Shown: positions 41,331-53,877 of the stretch, piece by piece
How positions within the stretch are numbered: the stretch's first letter is position 1
Layout: each line of letters begins with the position of its first letter
Assembly: GCA_026419785.1 (NCBI GenBank)
Contig: JAODTK010003276.1
Coordinates: 338,000-401,999 of the forward strand
Direction of reading: 5' to 3'
Length of the DNA: 64,000 nucleotides
Origin: Sclerodactyla briareus
Taxonomy: Eukaryota; Echinodermata; Holothuroidea; Dendrochirotida; Sclerodactylidae
Notes under the pieces: generated by a model
What the model saw: only the letters and a program-made list of their open reading frames with translations
Told to the model about the DNA's origin: nothing
The model's database searches: none
Program-made: the position numbers and the translations under genes

Positions 41331-41965
41331 TGACTTGATATGAGTAGGCTATAGGGACACCAGCTGTTGGATGAACTATCTCACCATAACGGACAATGTG
41401 AAGCTGAAATGATATGCCTTCACACCTTCTTCAACTACTTAATTTTCCACAGGGAAAATATTTAGTTTTACATGTTTTCGATCAATATTAGTTCATTCTT
41501 TCCAGTTTTAAATCAATAGTGGAAGGCGGTCTTTTAGAAGTTTATTCTTGCATGCCTTCAATGGTACTCCTCTCTCTTATAAAATGTTTTGAAATGTAAT
41601 AATGAAAACATGTTATACCACAAATTCATGAAGATACAGCTCTATTGATCCTTTTGTGGAAAACGGAAATGGTTTGTTTGTAGATAATTTACACATAGGC
41701 AAGTGACCATACTAAATATAACTCCATAGTGCAATGATTCAGTGAGGCTGAAATAATGATGCCTCTACACTTTCTGACAGCTGTTAATTTCCACCAAGAA
41801 AAATATTGTCCACATGATTTGATAAATATTAATGCCATTCTCCAGTTTCAAAGCCAAATGAGGTCTGAAAGGCGGCGTCCTTTAGAGTTTATTCTTGATG
41901 CTAAAATGGTATTTCTCTTTAGATATAAAATGCTTTTAAAATAGTAATAATGAGAATGTTAAACA
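41331..41965 (+). repeat. Two diverged copies of a ~300 bp repeat
   Basis: The succession GTGA--ATA, TGAGGCTGAAAT-ATGAT, TTAATTT-CCAC, CCAGTTT-AAA, GGAAGGCGG/GAAAGGCGGC, TTTAG-AGTTTATTCTTG, ATGGTA-T-CTCT and ATAAAATG-TTT occurs in both 41331-41625 and 41685-41965, in the same order. Confidence 0.75.
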
Positions 41966-44685
41966 CAACAAAGTACACCAGAAATACATTTATTTCTGTT
42001 TCTGGGATACAGAAATTGAGGTCATCAATTCACTTACATCAGCACATACCTGATATCTCATATTCTTCAGAGAATTCATTATTCTTCTGCTTTAGTATTG
42101 AAGCTTCATAGATGTTAACCCAGAGAATTGGTAAGGATCCAGGCATATATACATCAACATCTCGAAGGAATAATGACACAGTAGCCTAAAATCACTGCTA
42201 AAAAAAAACTTGTGGAAAGGTCCTCATAGTTCCCCAATCAGCACCAGGGTACTGAGTGCTGAAGAGAACGGGAGAATGGCCTAGGTTTTTCAGAATGCTG
42301 ATCATGGTGGTGGTTCTATGGTAGTTTGGAATTTGTGATCCATGAATGAAGTTTAGAGGTCTGCCATCATTTGCAAAATTGCCTAGGATGGACCAAGATC
42401 TATGGTCGGAACTAATATACTCTCCTCGGTTGAGCATTTACCGAAAATGAAAAAGTGTATCAGTAGGTGGGATAGAGGTAGTTGGAATTACATACTTGTG
42501 TAAACCTAGCAGATATCCAGGGACTTGATACCGAATGTTGGAATACATATTTTTGTTGGTTATAGGGTACCTATGCAAGGACTGCGCCTATTAGACACTT
42601 TGAATTCAGTGAGAGATTCTATGTGTGAATTATATTTGTTCCTTGCTTGCTTTGGATTGTTTGGTCAGGAATATAAATGAAGCCTCATCACTAGGGTGTT
42701 CCCCAGAATGAAATGTTTTGGGTCAGGTTGATGGGCGACAGAGGTTACAAATTAGCTTTTCATGCGACATGAAAGAACCCTTTTGATTTAGATGGGAAAC
42801 CGGGTCATTTTCCGTATTAAACCAAAGTTTAGCTTGGTTAAACATTGATATCTTGAACAGGCCTGGATAAAAGAAGGGTTCACTTGGTCTCGCATAGTGA
42901 TCTATTTCCCCTAGGGTGAGTTGATAGCTTCTATTATTTCACAGGGTCATGTCAGCAGCTGAAATAAGACACTACTAAGATGACGGCGTTTTTGACATGC
43001 AGGAGCGTTTGCATTTAAAGCTGTCAAAGGTCAAAATCGAGCGTTTCATTTCCGATTTTCCACATTGTCTTCTGGTAGAGTAAACACACATATATAATAT
43101 TAGAAGGGCGGTTTTGTTTATCCTGTGTAAATATGTATTTTTACTACTGTGAGTCGACTCAGCAAGTCTGGCAACGCCTTTGACGTTCGACAAACATTGG
43201 GTATTGAAACTCGATCGAAAGTAAAATAAAAAGAAAATCTCGAGGCTTCATCATTTATAATAGTGAACAGGTTTGTACAGGAGGCGTGGCACTATTCCTT
43301 GGTTGCTCTTCTCTTGAGAAAAGGAGAAAGGGTTGTCCTTGAATTACAGATAACAGTTATTTGTAATTGATGATGAGACTCCAACCTTCGTGTGTATGTA
43401 AACCGTCTACCCCCTCAGTTCACAGAATCGAGCCCTTACCCCCACACTATGACATGCATGCTTCAAGGTGAACTCTTGGGGGTACGGTGCGTTCCATGGA
43501 AGAGTTACATGAAAGCTACGCCTGTGTAAGGAGTAGGGGGTATCGTTTTTTTGGGGTGGGGGGGGGGGGGGGGGGGGAGCCACTTTGACCAGTAATCAGG
43601 CCTAAGCTGATCCAACACACCTGGCGGGATCAAACTTAGTGAGTGTGCTTCCATAAGGAGGACATGATGAATGTTTTGTTTGAGTTGGGGTTGAATGTTG
43701 GGGGGAGGGGGAAGAAGGGAAATTTCGCTTGTGGACACTTTCACCTGGTAATCAGAAGTCACTAGTCAGGGCCGCGATCAAGTGTTAACCCGCGATCAAG
43801 TTTAAGTAGCTACGTGATGGTTGATGTCGTGGGAGGCGTCAGCGGGGGGGGACCGTCGGGGAGCTGAAGATTGGTGTAATAGGTCTGGAACACGTCGATA
43901 ATTCCTCACAATATACGGATTCAATATCGCCCACTTCAGGGGTTGGCCAAAAATCACGTTCGGAAAGGGTTAGGCCTACTTTGGTGGGTAAACATGGAAT
44001 TCGGTTTGAAGTAAGGGGTACTGACCGGACCTTTGATGATGATGTCGCCTTGCTGCTGAGTTTGTGGATTCTCTGGGGATGCCCTTGGAGCACTCAGCCG
44101 AAAAGCAAAAGCCGCTGGGACTTCATGTGTCATGGACTAAGGACTAAGATTCAACTTTTGGGTGATCTTGGGATAGTGCTGTTCCCGAGTCAGTCCAGGT
44201 TTGGCGGAGAACGGGAGGGTCAGAGTCTTTCTTTACCTTGGCAGTTGTCATGAGGGACACAGTGTATTGCGTTTTTTTAACATAGACTGGAAGTCGGGCT
44301 GGCATACGGTTTGTCATGAGGTCAATTGACCGTGGCGTGTGGCGGTCTCGATATCTGAGCAGAGGCCAAACCAAAGCTTTGTGTGTTTCAGTTCTAGTGT
44401 GCTTCGGTTTTGCTTATTACTCTAGCGAGTGGGTGGGCGCTCAGTTGGACTGAGCGGAGACTGGGGTGCTTTCATGACTAACACTCGCCGTATCCTCAGG
44501 ACCGCTGGCAGGGACCGTTTTGTGTTATAATGACAGGGTGCTTGGGGAGGCCTTCGGCGTCTGCTTGATTCTGTGCAAACACCCTCAATGGCAGTCAGTT
44601 ATCACACACAGGCAGTGTCGGGAGATGGACAACTCCTAAATTTTAAAATGAGGCTTTTGTTATCAATCCTGTAGGTCAATGGCTT
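41966..44685 (+). other. No gene recognised; G20 tract
   Basis: The longest homopolymer of the window, about 20 G, lies at 43558-43577. The minus frames at 42198-42437, 43505-43762 and 43839-44093 lack any signature. Confidence 0.4.
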
Positions 44686-44689
44686 CCGA

Positions 44690-45145
44690 TCTGATTTGAA
44701 TGACTCAATAGTAGGTGCTTCGCCGAATCTCAGAAGTCTTAATAGTTCTATGATACAATCGAGAGTCCCTGATAACTATCTTATTAAACTGTGGTGTAAT
44801 ATATGTTCGCCCCCCCAAATTGCCTTCTTTTAGTGCTCCTGATATTTTTCTGTTGCTGAATATGCTCACTAGGGGAGTGATGTTATGTAATTCTTTGAAG
44901 ATAGCAATGAGCCTTACGACGAAGTCTGTGCGTCTTTCGTTCAAGTGGGCTCCCAATGGAGTACTTCAAGCATATCCGATACACTACTGCTATAATTATA
45001 ATCGTTAAGTACGCAAACGAGCTGCACGTCGTTGGGAACTTTCTCCAGGGGGATTTTCGGTTTTGTTAGTATGGCGTCCCAGATAGATGCCACAATATTC
45101 CTATTTGAACGAACTAATACCTTATATGCCATTTCTTTCACTGAT
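44690..45145 (-). mobile_element. LINE fragment: ORF2 3' end on minus strand
   Basis: On the minus strand, 45141 down to 44941 reads YKVLVRSN, SIWDAILTK, LEKVPNDVQ and SSVSDMLEVLHWEPT. After a frame change, 44935 down to 44705 reads LNERRTDFVVRLIAIFKEL, then HNITPLVS and RDSRLYHRTIK. This is the usual YK-LVR---EYASSIWDP...LE-VQ--A---V...L-WEPL--RR----L---YKI-HN...RTI--WN order of CR1-like LINE C-termini. It is 5'-truncated. Confidence 0.82.
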
Positions 45146-46310
45146 TTACTGCAAGGGGAAGTAGTTTATCCTCACAAGTCCCGAGCATTTTGTTCGCTTT
45201 ATTAGGCGGGACTGAGTGAGAGTCAGCTGCCTGGTCGTGATGGATCAACTGCGCATCTGGGGCAAATATATAGGGCAGCGCCTTCCTGCGGATGCTCGAT
45301 CCCGTCACCGTATTCTGTCTGCCACGGGGACCCGGGGGTTGGTGTGGGCTGTCCGCGACGGAGGGGGCACACGTAGCTCTGGTTGGCGCAGGCTGCGCGG
45401 GTACCGCGGGGAGTGGGAGGGATGGCAGGCACAGGCCCCTGGTTCGCTTGCTCGGAGAAGCCCGGGGATTGAAGGCCGAGGGTGGAGTGCGGCGAGGATG
45501 GATGACTTCCAGTCATGTGCCCATGAGGGAGTGAGTGAGTAACATGAATTGTAATCTGTGTTTAACATTGTGCGTTCGGTGGGGGGGGGGGGGGGTGGTT
45601 CCTTGGGAATTGTCGCCCGCTGTTGAACATTCTCAAGTAGGCCGCCTAATTCTTTGGCAAGTCGGGCGTTGTAATTGCAGTTGGTGGGAAATTATCGCCC
45701 CAAACTTGATTAAAGTACAGGAACAGGGCCATGAGCCCATATACTATCCTGAATGGTGATTCTGGCTAGTTTCAGGTGGCCTGACTGAAAAGACTCGACA
45801 TGGTTGGAATCACTTTGGCGAAAGGATATGTATTGCACGTGCTGGAGTATCACACTTATCGTTCCCATATTAGTATGTAGCTACGGTACGTAGATATTGA
45901 AAGCTTCGGTTGATTGTATAGCAAGTAGTCACAACGAAAACCCACCTCGATTGCATCCGATATAATCCGTATTGTCACCTGCTAAGGCATAGAAAATCTT
46001 TCCGATATGGCCTACGATGGCCTACCGATATATTTGCGAAAGGACATTATTCGCGGTGATCGCGGCAAGACAGTCTCCCAAAGAAATATAACACAAAGGT
46101 GGTTCCCAACAATAATCCATTTGTTAATTTTGTAAATTTTCAAGAGATGTCAATGGCAAAAACTCGACCATGTGCAGGCAGGGTTAAACGGCCTGGGACG
46201 TGGATATCCCGCAGAATGGCCCTTGTTGGGACCTCGTTGAAAGAAGCACATGAAATTCAGGTTCATTTGACCTCTGGTGACTTTGAAAATGCCCTACCTG
46301 TTGTTCAAGA
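45146..46310 (+). other. GC-rich segment and G15 tract, no gene accepted
   Basis: The stretch 45220-45540 is markedly GC-rich compared with its surroundings and is open in several frames on both strands, as expected for GC-rich DNA. No domain is recognised. G15 lies at 45581-45595. Confidence 0.45.
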
Positions 46311-46625
46311 CAAATGTAGCTAACATTCTTAAGTTTCGTTCAAATCCGACAAAGTTAGGAAAATCTCGAATAAAACCAAAATTGACCTCTTGGACCTTGA
46401 CATACGTCCTGTTTTTCGGGATCAACTTTTGTCCCCACTCACCAAGTTTCTGTAAAAATCAGACTCTGTATTTTTGCAAAAAAAATGGACAAAGTTGACT
46501 CCGGGACCTTGAAATCACACGTCATGTTTTTCGGACCATTTATCCCCACCCACCAAGTTTCATTTGAATTGGACCAACTCTGTTTCGTGTTCAAAACCTG
46601 CCCAAAAATGGAGGGCAGCTAACAT
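46311..46625 (+). repeat. ~110 bp degenerate tandem repeat
   Basis: The phrase ACCTTGACATACGTCCTGTTTTTCGG...CCACTCACCAAGTTTC at about 46396 recurs as ACCTTGAAATCACACGTCATGTTTTTCGG...CCACCCACCAAGTTTC at about 46509, with a diverged partial unit to the left. Confidence 0.6.
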
Positions 46626-47299
46626 GCAGTGACGCCCACGTCGAATTCATCCGAGATTTTGCTAGGACGGATAGGTGTACCAAGTTCAAATCCATCGGGT
46701 AAAGCGTTAAAGAGTATTGCGCTAAGCTGAAGTTGCCGGCGGCGGCTACACCCCCAAACCATATATCCCCGAACACTCCCAATGTTGCGGGATATAATTA
46801 CTAGTTCATTGGAATCATTGGGATGAATTCTCCGTCATGCAAACAGTACGTCGATCGGCTGGCGGGTGTTTTAAGGACGACATTGCCCCCTTGAACCCTT
46901 TTCATAGATACAATTTCAACCATTGCATGGAAAGCTACTATAATAAGATATCTTGTGATTCAAAGAGGACAGTTAGTCTAAAAAAAACGTCGAATAATCG
47001 ACGCTTTCGCTTGCATGGTAGGCGGGCTGGAAAAAAGTCATTCCAATGTGCATTTATCTGAGTATGCTTGGCTAATCGCTCCAAATACTAATAGTTTGAA
47101 GATTTCATAAATTGTTCCACTGGTACGCGCAATTGTAACAATACATACATAATACATTTCGACAATTTAGTGCATATTCATCCACAGGACATGAAATTCA
47201 TGATACAAGCGGTGCATAGCAGAAACGCAATGAGATATCAAAATGGGACTTACCAGGTGAAGCCCCATAACCACAACACCCAATGAACCTGGCCCTGTC
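46626..47299 (+). other. No feature recognised
   Basis: Part of this may be the 5' UTR of the LINE that follows, whose 5' end I cannot define. Confidence 0.3.
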
Positions 47300-48219
47300 A
47301 CAGATATCGGGACTCAGTGGTCCTCACCAAAATCTAGCGCGTGCCCTCCAACAATATGGGACGATGCAGGAACTGATACTGAGGTATCAGCAATACCGTT
47401 ACTCATCTTATTATTGAACCCCAGTTAACTTCAGTCCCAGGGATTGACCGCCTTTGAACACACCCTAGAACTAAAACGTCGAGATAGGCTGCATGTACAT
47501 GCAACACGTAATAAGGCATGACCTACGCGATGGGGACGCGACCAGGAGCCCTTTCGCCGACGAGGTCCACCTAAACCGAAGAGGCACGCGAAGTTTATGA
47601 CAAACTAACACAGCTAACCGGCACTATCAAATCAACGGAAGTCACCAGAAGTCAGATACAACGAGAGAATGATCAATGCGAGCACACAACACCACAGCGA
47701 TATGGTCACAACCCCAGAGATGCATGCATGCCATGCAATCGCCAGGAGACACTCGTACAAGGGAGGCTTTTCTTCTACAAGCCAATATCACACCCAGAGA
47801 CAGAGGCCACAACAGCATCGAGGGTGTTACAAAACTGTGGAGACAGAAACCACTCTAAAAAAATGTGCCGCCCCTTCCAGCCCCGTTGGCCGACCCAGTC
47901 AGTGCAGAGCATGCGACGTCGAGGCCACAAAGCGAAACAAAGTGCCAACAGTGGAACAGATCTAATAGGTGGTAGCCAGGAAGACGAGGGGCGGCCGCCA
48001 TAACTTGCCCCCTGTCTCAAGAGAGACAGGTGCACTACAGTAAGCGAACTACGAACTGTCAATTACTTTTACTGAATTTGAAGCCTCATTCTTAATTTTA
48101 ATAAAAATAATTTTATGCCCCCTTACGTGATGCACCTACCCCCCACCCCCACATCTAACTTGGAATAATGAAACAGTCAATAGAGATGTTCCCATAGCAA
48201 CAAGACACACAGGCTAGCA

Positions 48220-48483
48220 ATGAGCAGACAAAAATGTTACATTGCAGAAAAATTAAAAATCGCCTTCCTTAACATCAATCGCCCTTCTCAAAAAAGTAGA
48301 CCAAATACAAGCATTAATATACGGATTAAATTATCAACTTGCACATATTTTGGTTTGAACGAGACATTTCTCGATGATTCAATTAATAACAATGAAATCA
48401 ATATACCCGGGTATGTTGTGTTTCGCCGGGGACAGAGAGGGAAACAAAAGGTGGTGTTGCTGTTTCATGTCAAACCGACATAA
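48220..48483 (+). pseudogene. LINE ORF2 endonuclease domain (N-terminal part)
   Basis: Longest intact piece of the LINE. It carries the N-terminal IAFLNINR strand with the catalytic Asn region, the GLNETFLDDS motif with the catalytic Glu, and INIPGYVVFRR. These are the first blocks of the apurinic endonuclease domain of CR1/L2-type ORF2. It loses frame around 48440-48480. Confidence 0.85.
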
Positions 48484-49149
48484 CTTGTGTCAGGCGATAT
48501 GAATTGAGGTAGATGCCATCGAAGCAACTTGGGTAGAATTCCCTTTTAAAAATTAATGTTAGAAATGTATTAAGGTGTGTTTTATATCGACCCGCCATGT
48601 TGCAAGTGATTGGACAGATTATATTAAGGAGATGCTAAGGCGAACCCGTGCATTCTGATTAGACATCGTTATAATGGGTGAGTTCAAGAATCAATTTGTT
48701 GATGGAGAAAACTGTAATGAGGTCCAAGAAATCGAATTACTGGATTGAAACAGTTGGTTCAAATGCTACAAGGGAAACGGAAATTCTTCACCTTGCTGAC
48801 CATGTATACACCCCCACAATGAAAGTCTGAGTAACAATCTCAGGGTTGCCTCATTTCAACAACCCACCCAGGTCTCGTTATCGTCGATGATAGAGATACT
48901 GAAGGTAACCAGGGGTTGCGAATGCATTTAACAAATTTTTCAGTTCTGTATCAACGAGTTGGGGTGCCTGGGGTTGCAGGTCCAGAGGAGTGTAATGGAA
49001 ACTACAAAGGTAAATCTTAAGTAAGCTCCCCATCGGTACCCGCGTCACATACCGGCGGTCTCACAAGAAATCGTGATGCGGTAGTTAAGTTATCTAGGAC
49101 CCCAATAAGCACGTGTCTAGAGGGAATTAGTGCTAAAATTCTACGGACA

Positions 49150-49771
49150 ATGCAGGTTTGTTTGAGATATTACTCACATTATAAATTTAGGTATTATAAC
49201 AAATGTTTTTCCAGCAACTTGAAACAAGCCAGATGGACCCCCAATAGTCAAAGCGGTTCAACCTTGACGTTTTCTAATTATCGGCTATATCTATTCTACC
49301 AGTGTTATCCCAAGATTAAGTGGAGACAGCAGTCATAATGCCTTTTACATACCTGCATGAATTTGGATCTACTTAGAGCCTCGCCTCGGATTCAGGGAAC
49401 TCACTCATGCGATACAGCGCCTCCTAAAAATCAACAGACGGATGGATGGAAGCAGTCGACGAAGGATATTTTGTAGCCAGTATTCTTGATCTAATAACGT
49501 TTTGATCTGGTCGATCATGCATTCTAATCCGCACGTTGGGTCTATATGGGGTTTCGGAACGTACCTGTGCTTAAATGACGTCTTACCTTGCGGTAGAAAC
49601 CCACGAATTCAGATTAAATGGGTCTCTTTCTGAGCCCGAGGCCGGTTTGGAGGTGGCGTTCCCTCGGGATCTATTCCTTGGACCATTGTTATTCATATTT
49701 ATATAAAATTGATTATGAGGTCCTCTGTCGTTAAAACATAAAAGATACGTGACGTCAACACTGTATGACAT
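49150..49771 (+). pseudogene. LINE ORF2 reverse transcriptase core, broken
   Basis: Reading across frames: LSAISILPVLSQD (RT block 1, usually YRPISILPVLSKI), YLHEFGS, DGWMEAVDEGYFVASILDL (block A region, with the usual DL-KAFD damaged), LIRTLGLYGVSERTCA, and NGSLSEPE, then PRDLFLGPLLFIFI (block B, usually PQGSILGPLLFI). The catalytic Y-DD box region after 49710 is degraded. Confidence 0.82.
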
Positions 49772-50962
49772 CTGACGATAACCTTTTATGTTGCGTAAAA
49801 AGATAACTATATAATATAAATTAACTGCTGACTGTGTACAATAGCGAGTGTGTAAAGGTAAACAGAATGGCGATGACTAACCAGTAAAACCTAACTATAT
49901 GTTGATAAGCTCCCGGCAGAAAGTATCGAGACAAGTATTATTATGTCATAAGTCTTCTCTATACATTACACACTGCATTCTGGCAAATGTAATAACCCAA
50001 CGAAAAACTACTGGGGTGCATATTGATCAACATTTCTTGGAATGTACATGTAGATTATCTTTGCAAGCTTTTCAAGGGGAGGATTCTCTTTTTAAGAAGT
50101 TAAAACCCTTCATTGACACAGCTAACCGGTAACTGTATTATCACGGTAATTATGCCGCTGTTAACTACTGTAGTACCATATGGAGTACATGTAAGGAGGG
50201 CGATGTGCAAAAAGTCAACGAGTGCAAACAATCGCGGCCAGCGTATCGTTTGGGCGATCCGACTTCCAATTAAGTTCTGATTATATGCTTGCTCACTTGG
50301 AGGAAGTCAATCGAAAGCGTATTCAGAAAAGCGTCTTACAATGCTATATGAATGTCTCAATGGTATGACCCCGCCGATAATCTGAGAGGGTTATTCCAAT
50401 TCACAGAAGATACGCCCTCACATGGTCTAAGGTCGTCTACGTCAAACGGCTATTTACTATCCGGTGGAATGAACCGAATCCACCAACTACCTTTTCATAC
50501 ATGCAGCTAGAGATTGAATACTTACCCCCAACTGTTAGGTAGGCGCAATCATTAGGCAGTTTTAAACCTTTAAATTCACAATATATGAATTTTTTATGAG
50601 CCATATATATTTGAAGATTTTGAAAGTTTATGATGGTATATTAGATAATTTTATGATTTCATTTTACATGAATTGCATCTGACAAAGGAGTCTCATTAAT
50701 ACATTTTTATCCATGAGATTATCTCATTTGATTCCCATGTGTTTTGTACGATTCATGAATATTTTATTAATGATCTCTGTGGCTCTCACTTTACGTTTAA
50801 AATGTCACTTTCTTTAATATTTACCTCTTCATTGGGATTCTTATATGTAATTTGAATAATTGACTGGTTATTATTTGGGCTGCGGTTAGATTAGCAATTT
50901 GTTAACCGAGTCCTTTCACCCATCATTCTTAATGTAAATGTCTAAATAAATAATAAATAAAA

Positions 50963-51425
50963 GACTGCCATAATTAGCACAATAGTTTTAACCGGAGAAC
51001 GGGGTGTCCAGTTTACACTCATTCAGTCTGATAAATATTGAATTTGTATTCATAGCAGTGTCTTGGAAGGCGTCAAATGGCAGGCTATTCGACAATGGAC
51101 CTTTCTTATCAGTCGATCGCAAATAGAATATCAGGCTTCTATTTGGACGCAATGAAATCAGCCTGACTGTCTACAAGTTTCCAGTAAATATTTAGCACTA
51201 TACTCACCGCTTGCGTGCAGATTCCTAACTTCCTTTTAACCCCACAAGCATAACGATGCTGGTTATGGAAAACCTTAATATGTGACGGTCACACCCAATG
51301 CATTTACTACGTCTGGGTCTAGGCAGACTGCTTAATTTCCTCGGAAGTTTGGGACGAAGTTAGGGTAACGTATCATCGCTGTAACGGTGCATGATGGGGT
51401 GCTCTGTGGCTTCACCACAATAAAT
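50963..51425 (+). other. No feature recognised
   Basis: Unique-looking AT-rich sequence without a family signature. Confidence 0.3.
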
Positions 51426-51427
51426 TG

Positions 51428-51770
51428 CTCACTTGCATTATTATTACACCACAAAATCATCTCACTGCATCATATTACACCACAAAAATTCTTCCCCGTA
51501 CATCATTATTACACTACAAAAATCAATTTGCCGTTTCATCGCTTTGCTTAGAGCTATAGTTTAAAATACAAATAATTCGCCGTTTTCCACGCTTCTACAT
51601 TTTATTTACACCACAACATCATTTCTTACATCAATCTTTATGTCACAAGAAATTCTGACTACATCAGTAATTACACCAACCAAAAATACTCACTTCATTC
51701 ATTATTCACTCCACAACATAAATCTACTAATCATGTTTTAGGCTACACCACAAAAGAATTTGCCGTCGGC
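51428..51770 (+). repeat. Minisatellite with TTACACCACAAAA core
   Basis: The words CATTATTATTACACCACAAAATC, ATCATATTACACCACAAAAAT, CATCATTATTACACTACAAAAATC and CAGTAATTACACCAACCAAAAAT recur, with related but weaker units to about 51770. The period is about 38-45 bp. Spacers differ and are not unique protospacer-like inserts. Confidence 0.75.
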
Positions 51771-52860
51771 GTTGTGTTGGTGAATAATAGTATATGGGCA
51801 TAAATTGTAAATAAGTGTATGTCAAACAAATGCCTGTTTTGGAGGGAATAGGAGGCTATAATTTGAGGTGTACCCGGTTACTGACTGTACCAGTCTCTAT
51901 AGTGTTCCGTAAGGAGCTGTATTATGGGGCCCCTCACAATGCCACGTGCCCCGGGGCCCCACACGCTGAATCCGGCCCGTAATGTTAGGGTACAGTAAAA
52001 CATCTGCTATCAATAGAAAACCGGGTGTGTAGCGGCTAGAACTCAAATTCAATTTGGCAAAATAACCAAGCAGAGTCATGCGCCCGCGGAGGTGGGGCCC
52101 CGAAAGCTCTGCGTAATGCAAGTGTACAAAATTGACGCGCGGTGTTCGCTTTGCTGAAAGCGATCGCCTGGTTCAACAACTTACATGTGAGTACGTTCTC
52201 ACTCGGGTTTACGCCTACACTTCTCAACACACCGTCATACAATACTCTATTGCGAATTGACAATCTTGTGCCCGTAAACTACGGGTCCCCTGGTTCTATG
52301 CAGGTGGACTGAAACGCGGTCGACGTTCCCCAATTGTTAGGCCATTCATCTCTATAAGATATTACAGTGCCACGCTGCGCTTCAATAATCGCGGCATGGA
52401 GGCACATGCATCGTAATAGCCGTGGGCATAGCTCTGTATAATTCCATTGTGCGGATCTCATCAGGAAGTCAATACACCTCCCATGGAGCCTTATCATCTA
52501 TTACACGCGGCCTTAACGTTATATCTATTGTTGTATACGCTATGATAGTCAGCCCTCAATTTCTACGCATTTTTACATCGAGCAAATCTTTATACAGACG
52601 CCACCCGCTGGCACCTTAACGACGTTAGCCTTGCCGCGGTAGTTAAACAGAGATTTATATTTATTGTCACGGCGCTCAAAGATCCCGTCACTTAGTTATA
52701 TCTTCCCGCACGATGCGACTAGCGGAACAAGCAGATTCACCAATTGCCATATGATTTAGGGCAAACGCTGCCCTAGCCTCGCTTCCATTGTGAAAATATA
52801 GAAAGGCATCATAAGAAAAACGGTATAGATGCTTGTCAGATTGGGAGTGCGATTCAACAT
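51771..52860 (+). other. No feature recognised
   Basis: Open frames on both strands (51897-52121, 52036-52263, 52279-52497 minus; 52422-52619 plus) are short and mutually overlapping. No motif. Confidence 0.35.
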
Positions 52861-52959
52861 TCTCGTATTACAGGTGCTGTGCAGCATGGTCGAACATACT
52901 CGGGTTATAGGTTAGCATACTATTGAAGTACAAAATGTAGACCCATACATATTTTCTGT

Positions 52960-53830
52960 TTATCAGTATAGGAACTCGGTGTATAACAAAACATGTGGAC
53001 AGTCCACCTTATCATGAATGCACTATGTATGTACAAGTTAAAATTGATAGTGTGCTGAGATTACCCAGCAAACACAAAACCCTCATGATGTGTTGATAGG
53101 CAGTACGTCTCCTGCATAAATGCCGTACCTCAACGTTTTCCACTTCTCAGCGCGCCGCGCCAACCAACTGGTACTGTGGTTAATTTTAGTATAGCCTATG
53201 TACCCCATCAGCCCATTAGGAAATGCTGACCTCGATGTTAAAATATCAATGAAAGAGAGATTAGATATGTGGACAGGCCTAAAGATTTGTAGGTCATTAT
53301 GGTGTTCTGTTAGCTTGCCGAAAGATGGACCGTTATCTGCTATGGCATAAAACTGAAATAGATGATTTACTAAAAAACATTTAGCGTTAACAGTCGAAAC
53401 ATGTGTCCACGTTTTTAATATGTTATAATATGGTTATAACGAACAAAATGAACAAAAACGTTCTTATAATATAATTATTACCCCACAAAATAACGTTTTT
53501 GAAAATCACGAAAAAGCCATATTGTTTCTTCAAATCGTTTGGTGTTTGTGGGTACCACAACGCTGTGTACAAATACAGGATTAATTTATCCTTATCACTG
53601 GAAGTTAGTAATACGAAATACGTGTGTACAGACATGCAAACACAAAAACGCGGTAGGAAGATAAGTGCTACAAGAGTGTCTATGCGTCGACATTATCAGG
53701 CTATACACGATTTGTCGAAACATATAAGAACCCAACAAGGACATATTCTCTATCATCAGAAGGAAAACTGGGTGTACAACATTGTGTGGACAGTCCACAT
53801 TATTCAGGCTACACATAGGCTCCGGGGGGA
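52960..53830 (+). repeat. Segment bounded by recurring palindromic unit
   Basis: GTGTATAACAAAACATGTGGACAGTCCACCTTAT at 52979-53012 recurs as GTGTACAACATTGTGTGGACAGTCCACATTAT at about 53772-53802. The core is the palindrome TGTGGAC-A-GTCCACA (perfect at 53785-53799; 6-bp arms at 52995-53007). CCCAGCAAACAC occurs near 53065 and again near 54538, each next to ACGTT-rich sequence, as in a widespread type of animal interspersed repeat. Confidence 0.5.
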
Positions 53831-53877
53831 GAGATAAGATATATTAGGATTAACGGCATAAATAGGCTACTGCATAT

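Larger units (their letters stand above)
47300..50962 (+). mobile_element. CR1-like LINE, nearly full length, decayed (ORF1 + ORF2 + 3' tail)
   Basis: ORF1 traces lie at about 47550-47970. They show an acidic/coiled-coil-like stretch (YDKLTQLTGTIKS) and zinc-knuckle remnants: ACMPCN at about 47720-47730, CGDRNHSKKMC at about 47835-47870, and QCRACDVE followed by a His-Lys-Ala-Lys stretch at 47905-47945. ORF2 begins at about 48220 with an AP endonuclease (LKIAFLNINR, FGLNETFLDDS, INIPGYVVFRR), then FKNQFVDGENCNEVQE. The reverse transcriptase follows (ISILPVLSQD at 49290, LHEFGS, DGWMEAVDEGYFVA, GSLSEPE and FLGPLLFIF at 49700). The post-RT region has YMLISSRQKVSRQ, LFKKLKPFIDTANR and YECLNGMTPP. 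The AATAAATAATAAATAAA tail lies at about 50944-50960. Many frameshifts and stops, so inactive as written. Confidence 0.88.

Noticed and set aside
45223-45568. Proline-rich minus-strand and Gly/Arg-rich plus-strand proteins
   Set aside because: GC-rich DNA is open in most frames; none has a domain.
51428-51770. CRISPR-like spacing of repeats
   Set aside because: The units are degenerate, the spacers are related to each other, there are no cas genes and the DNA is clearly eukaryotic; it is a minisatellite.
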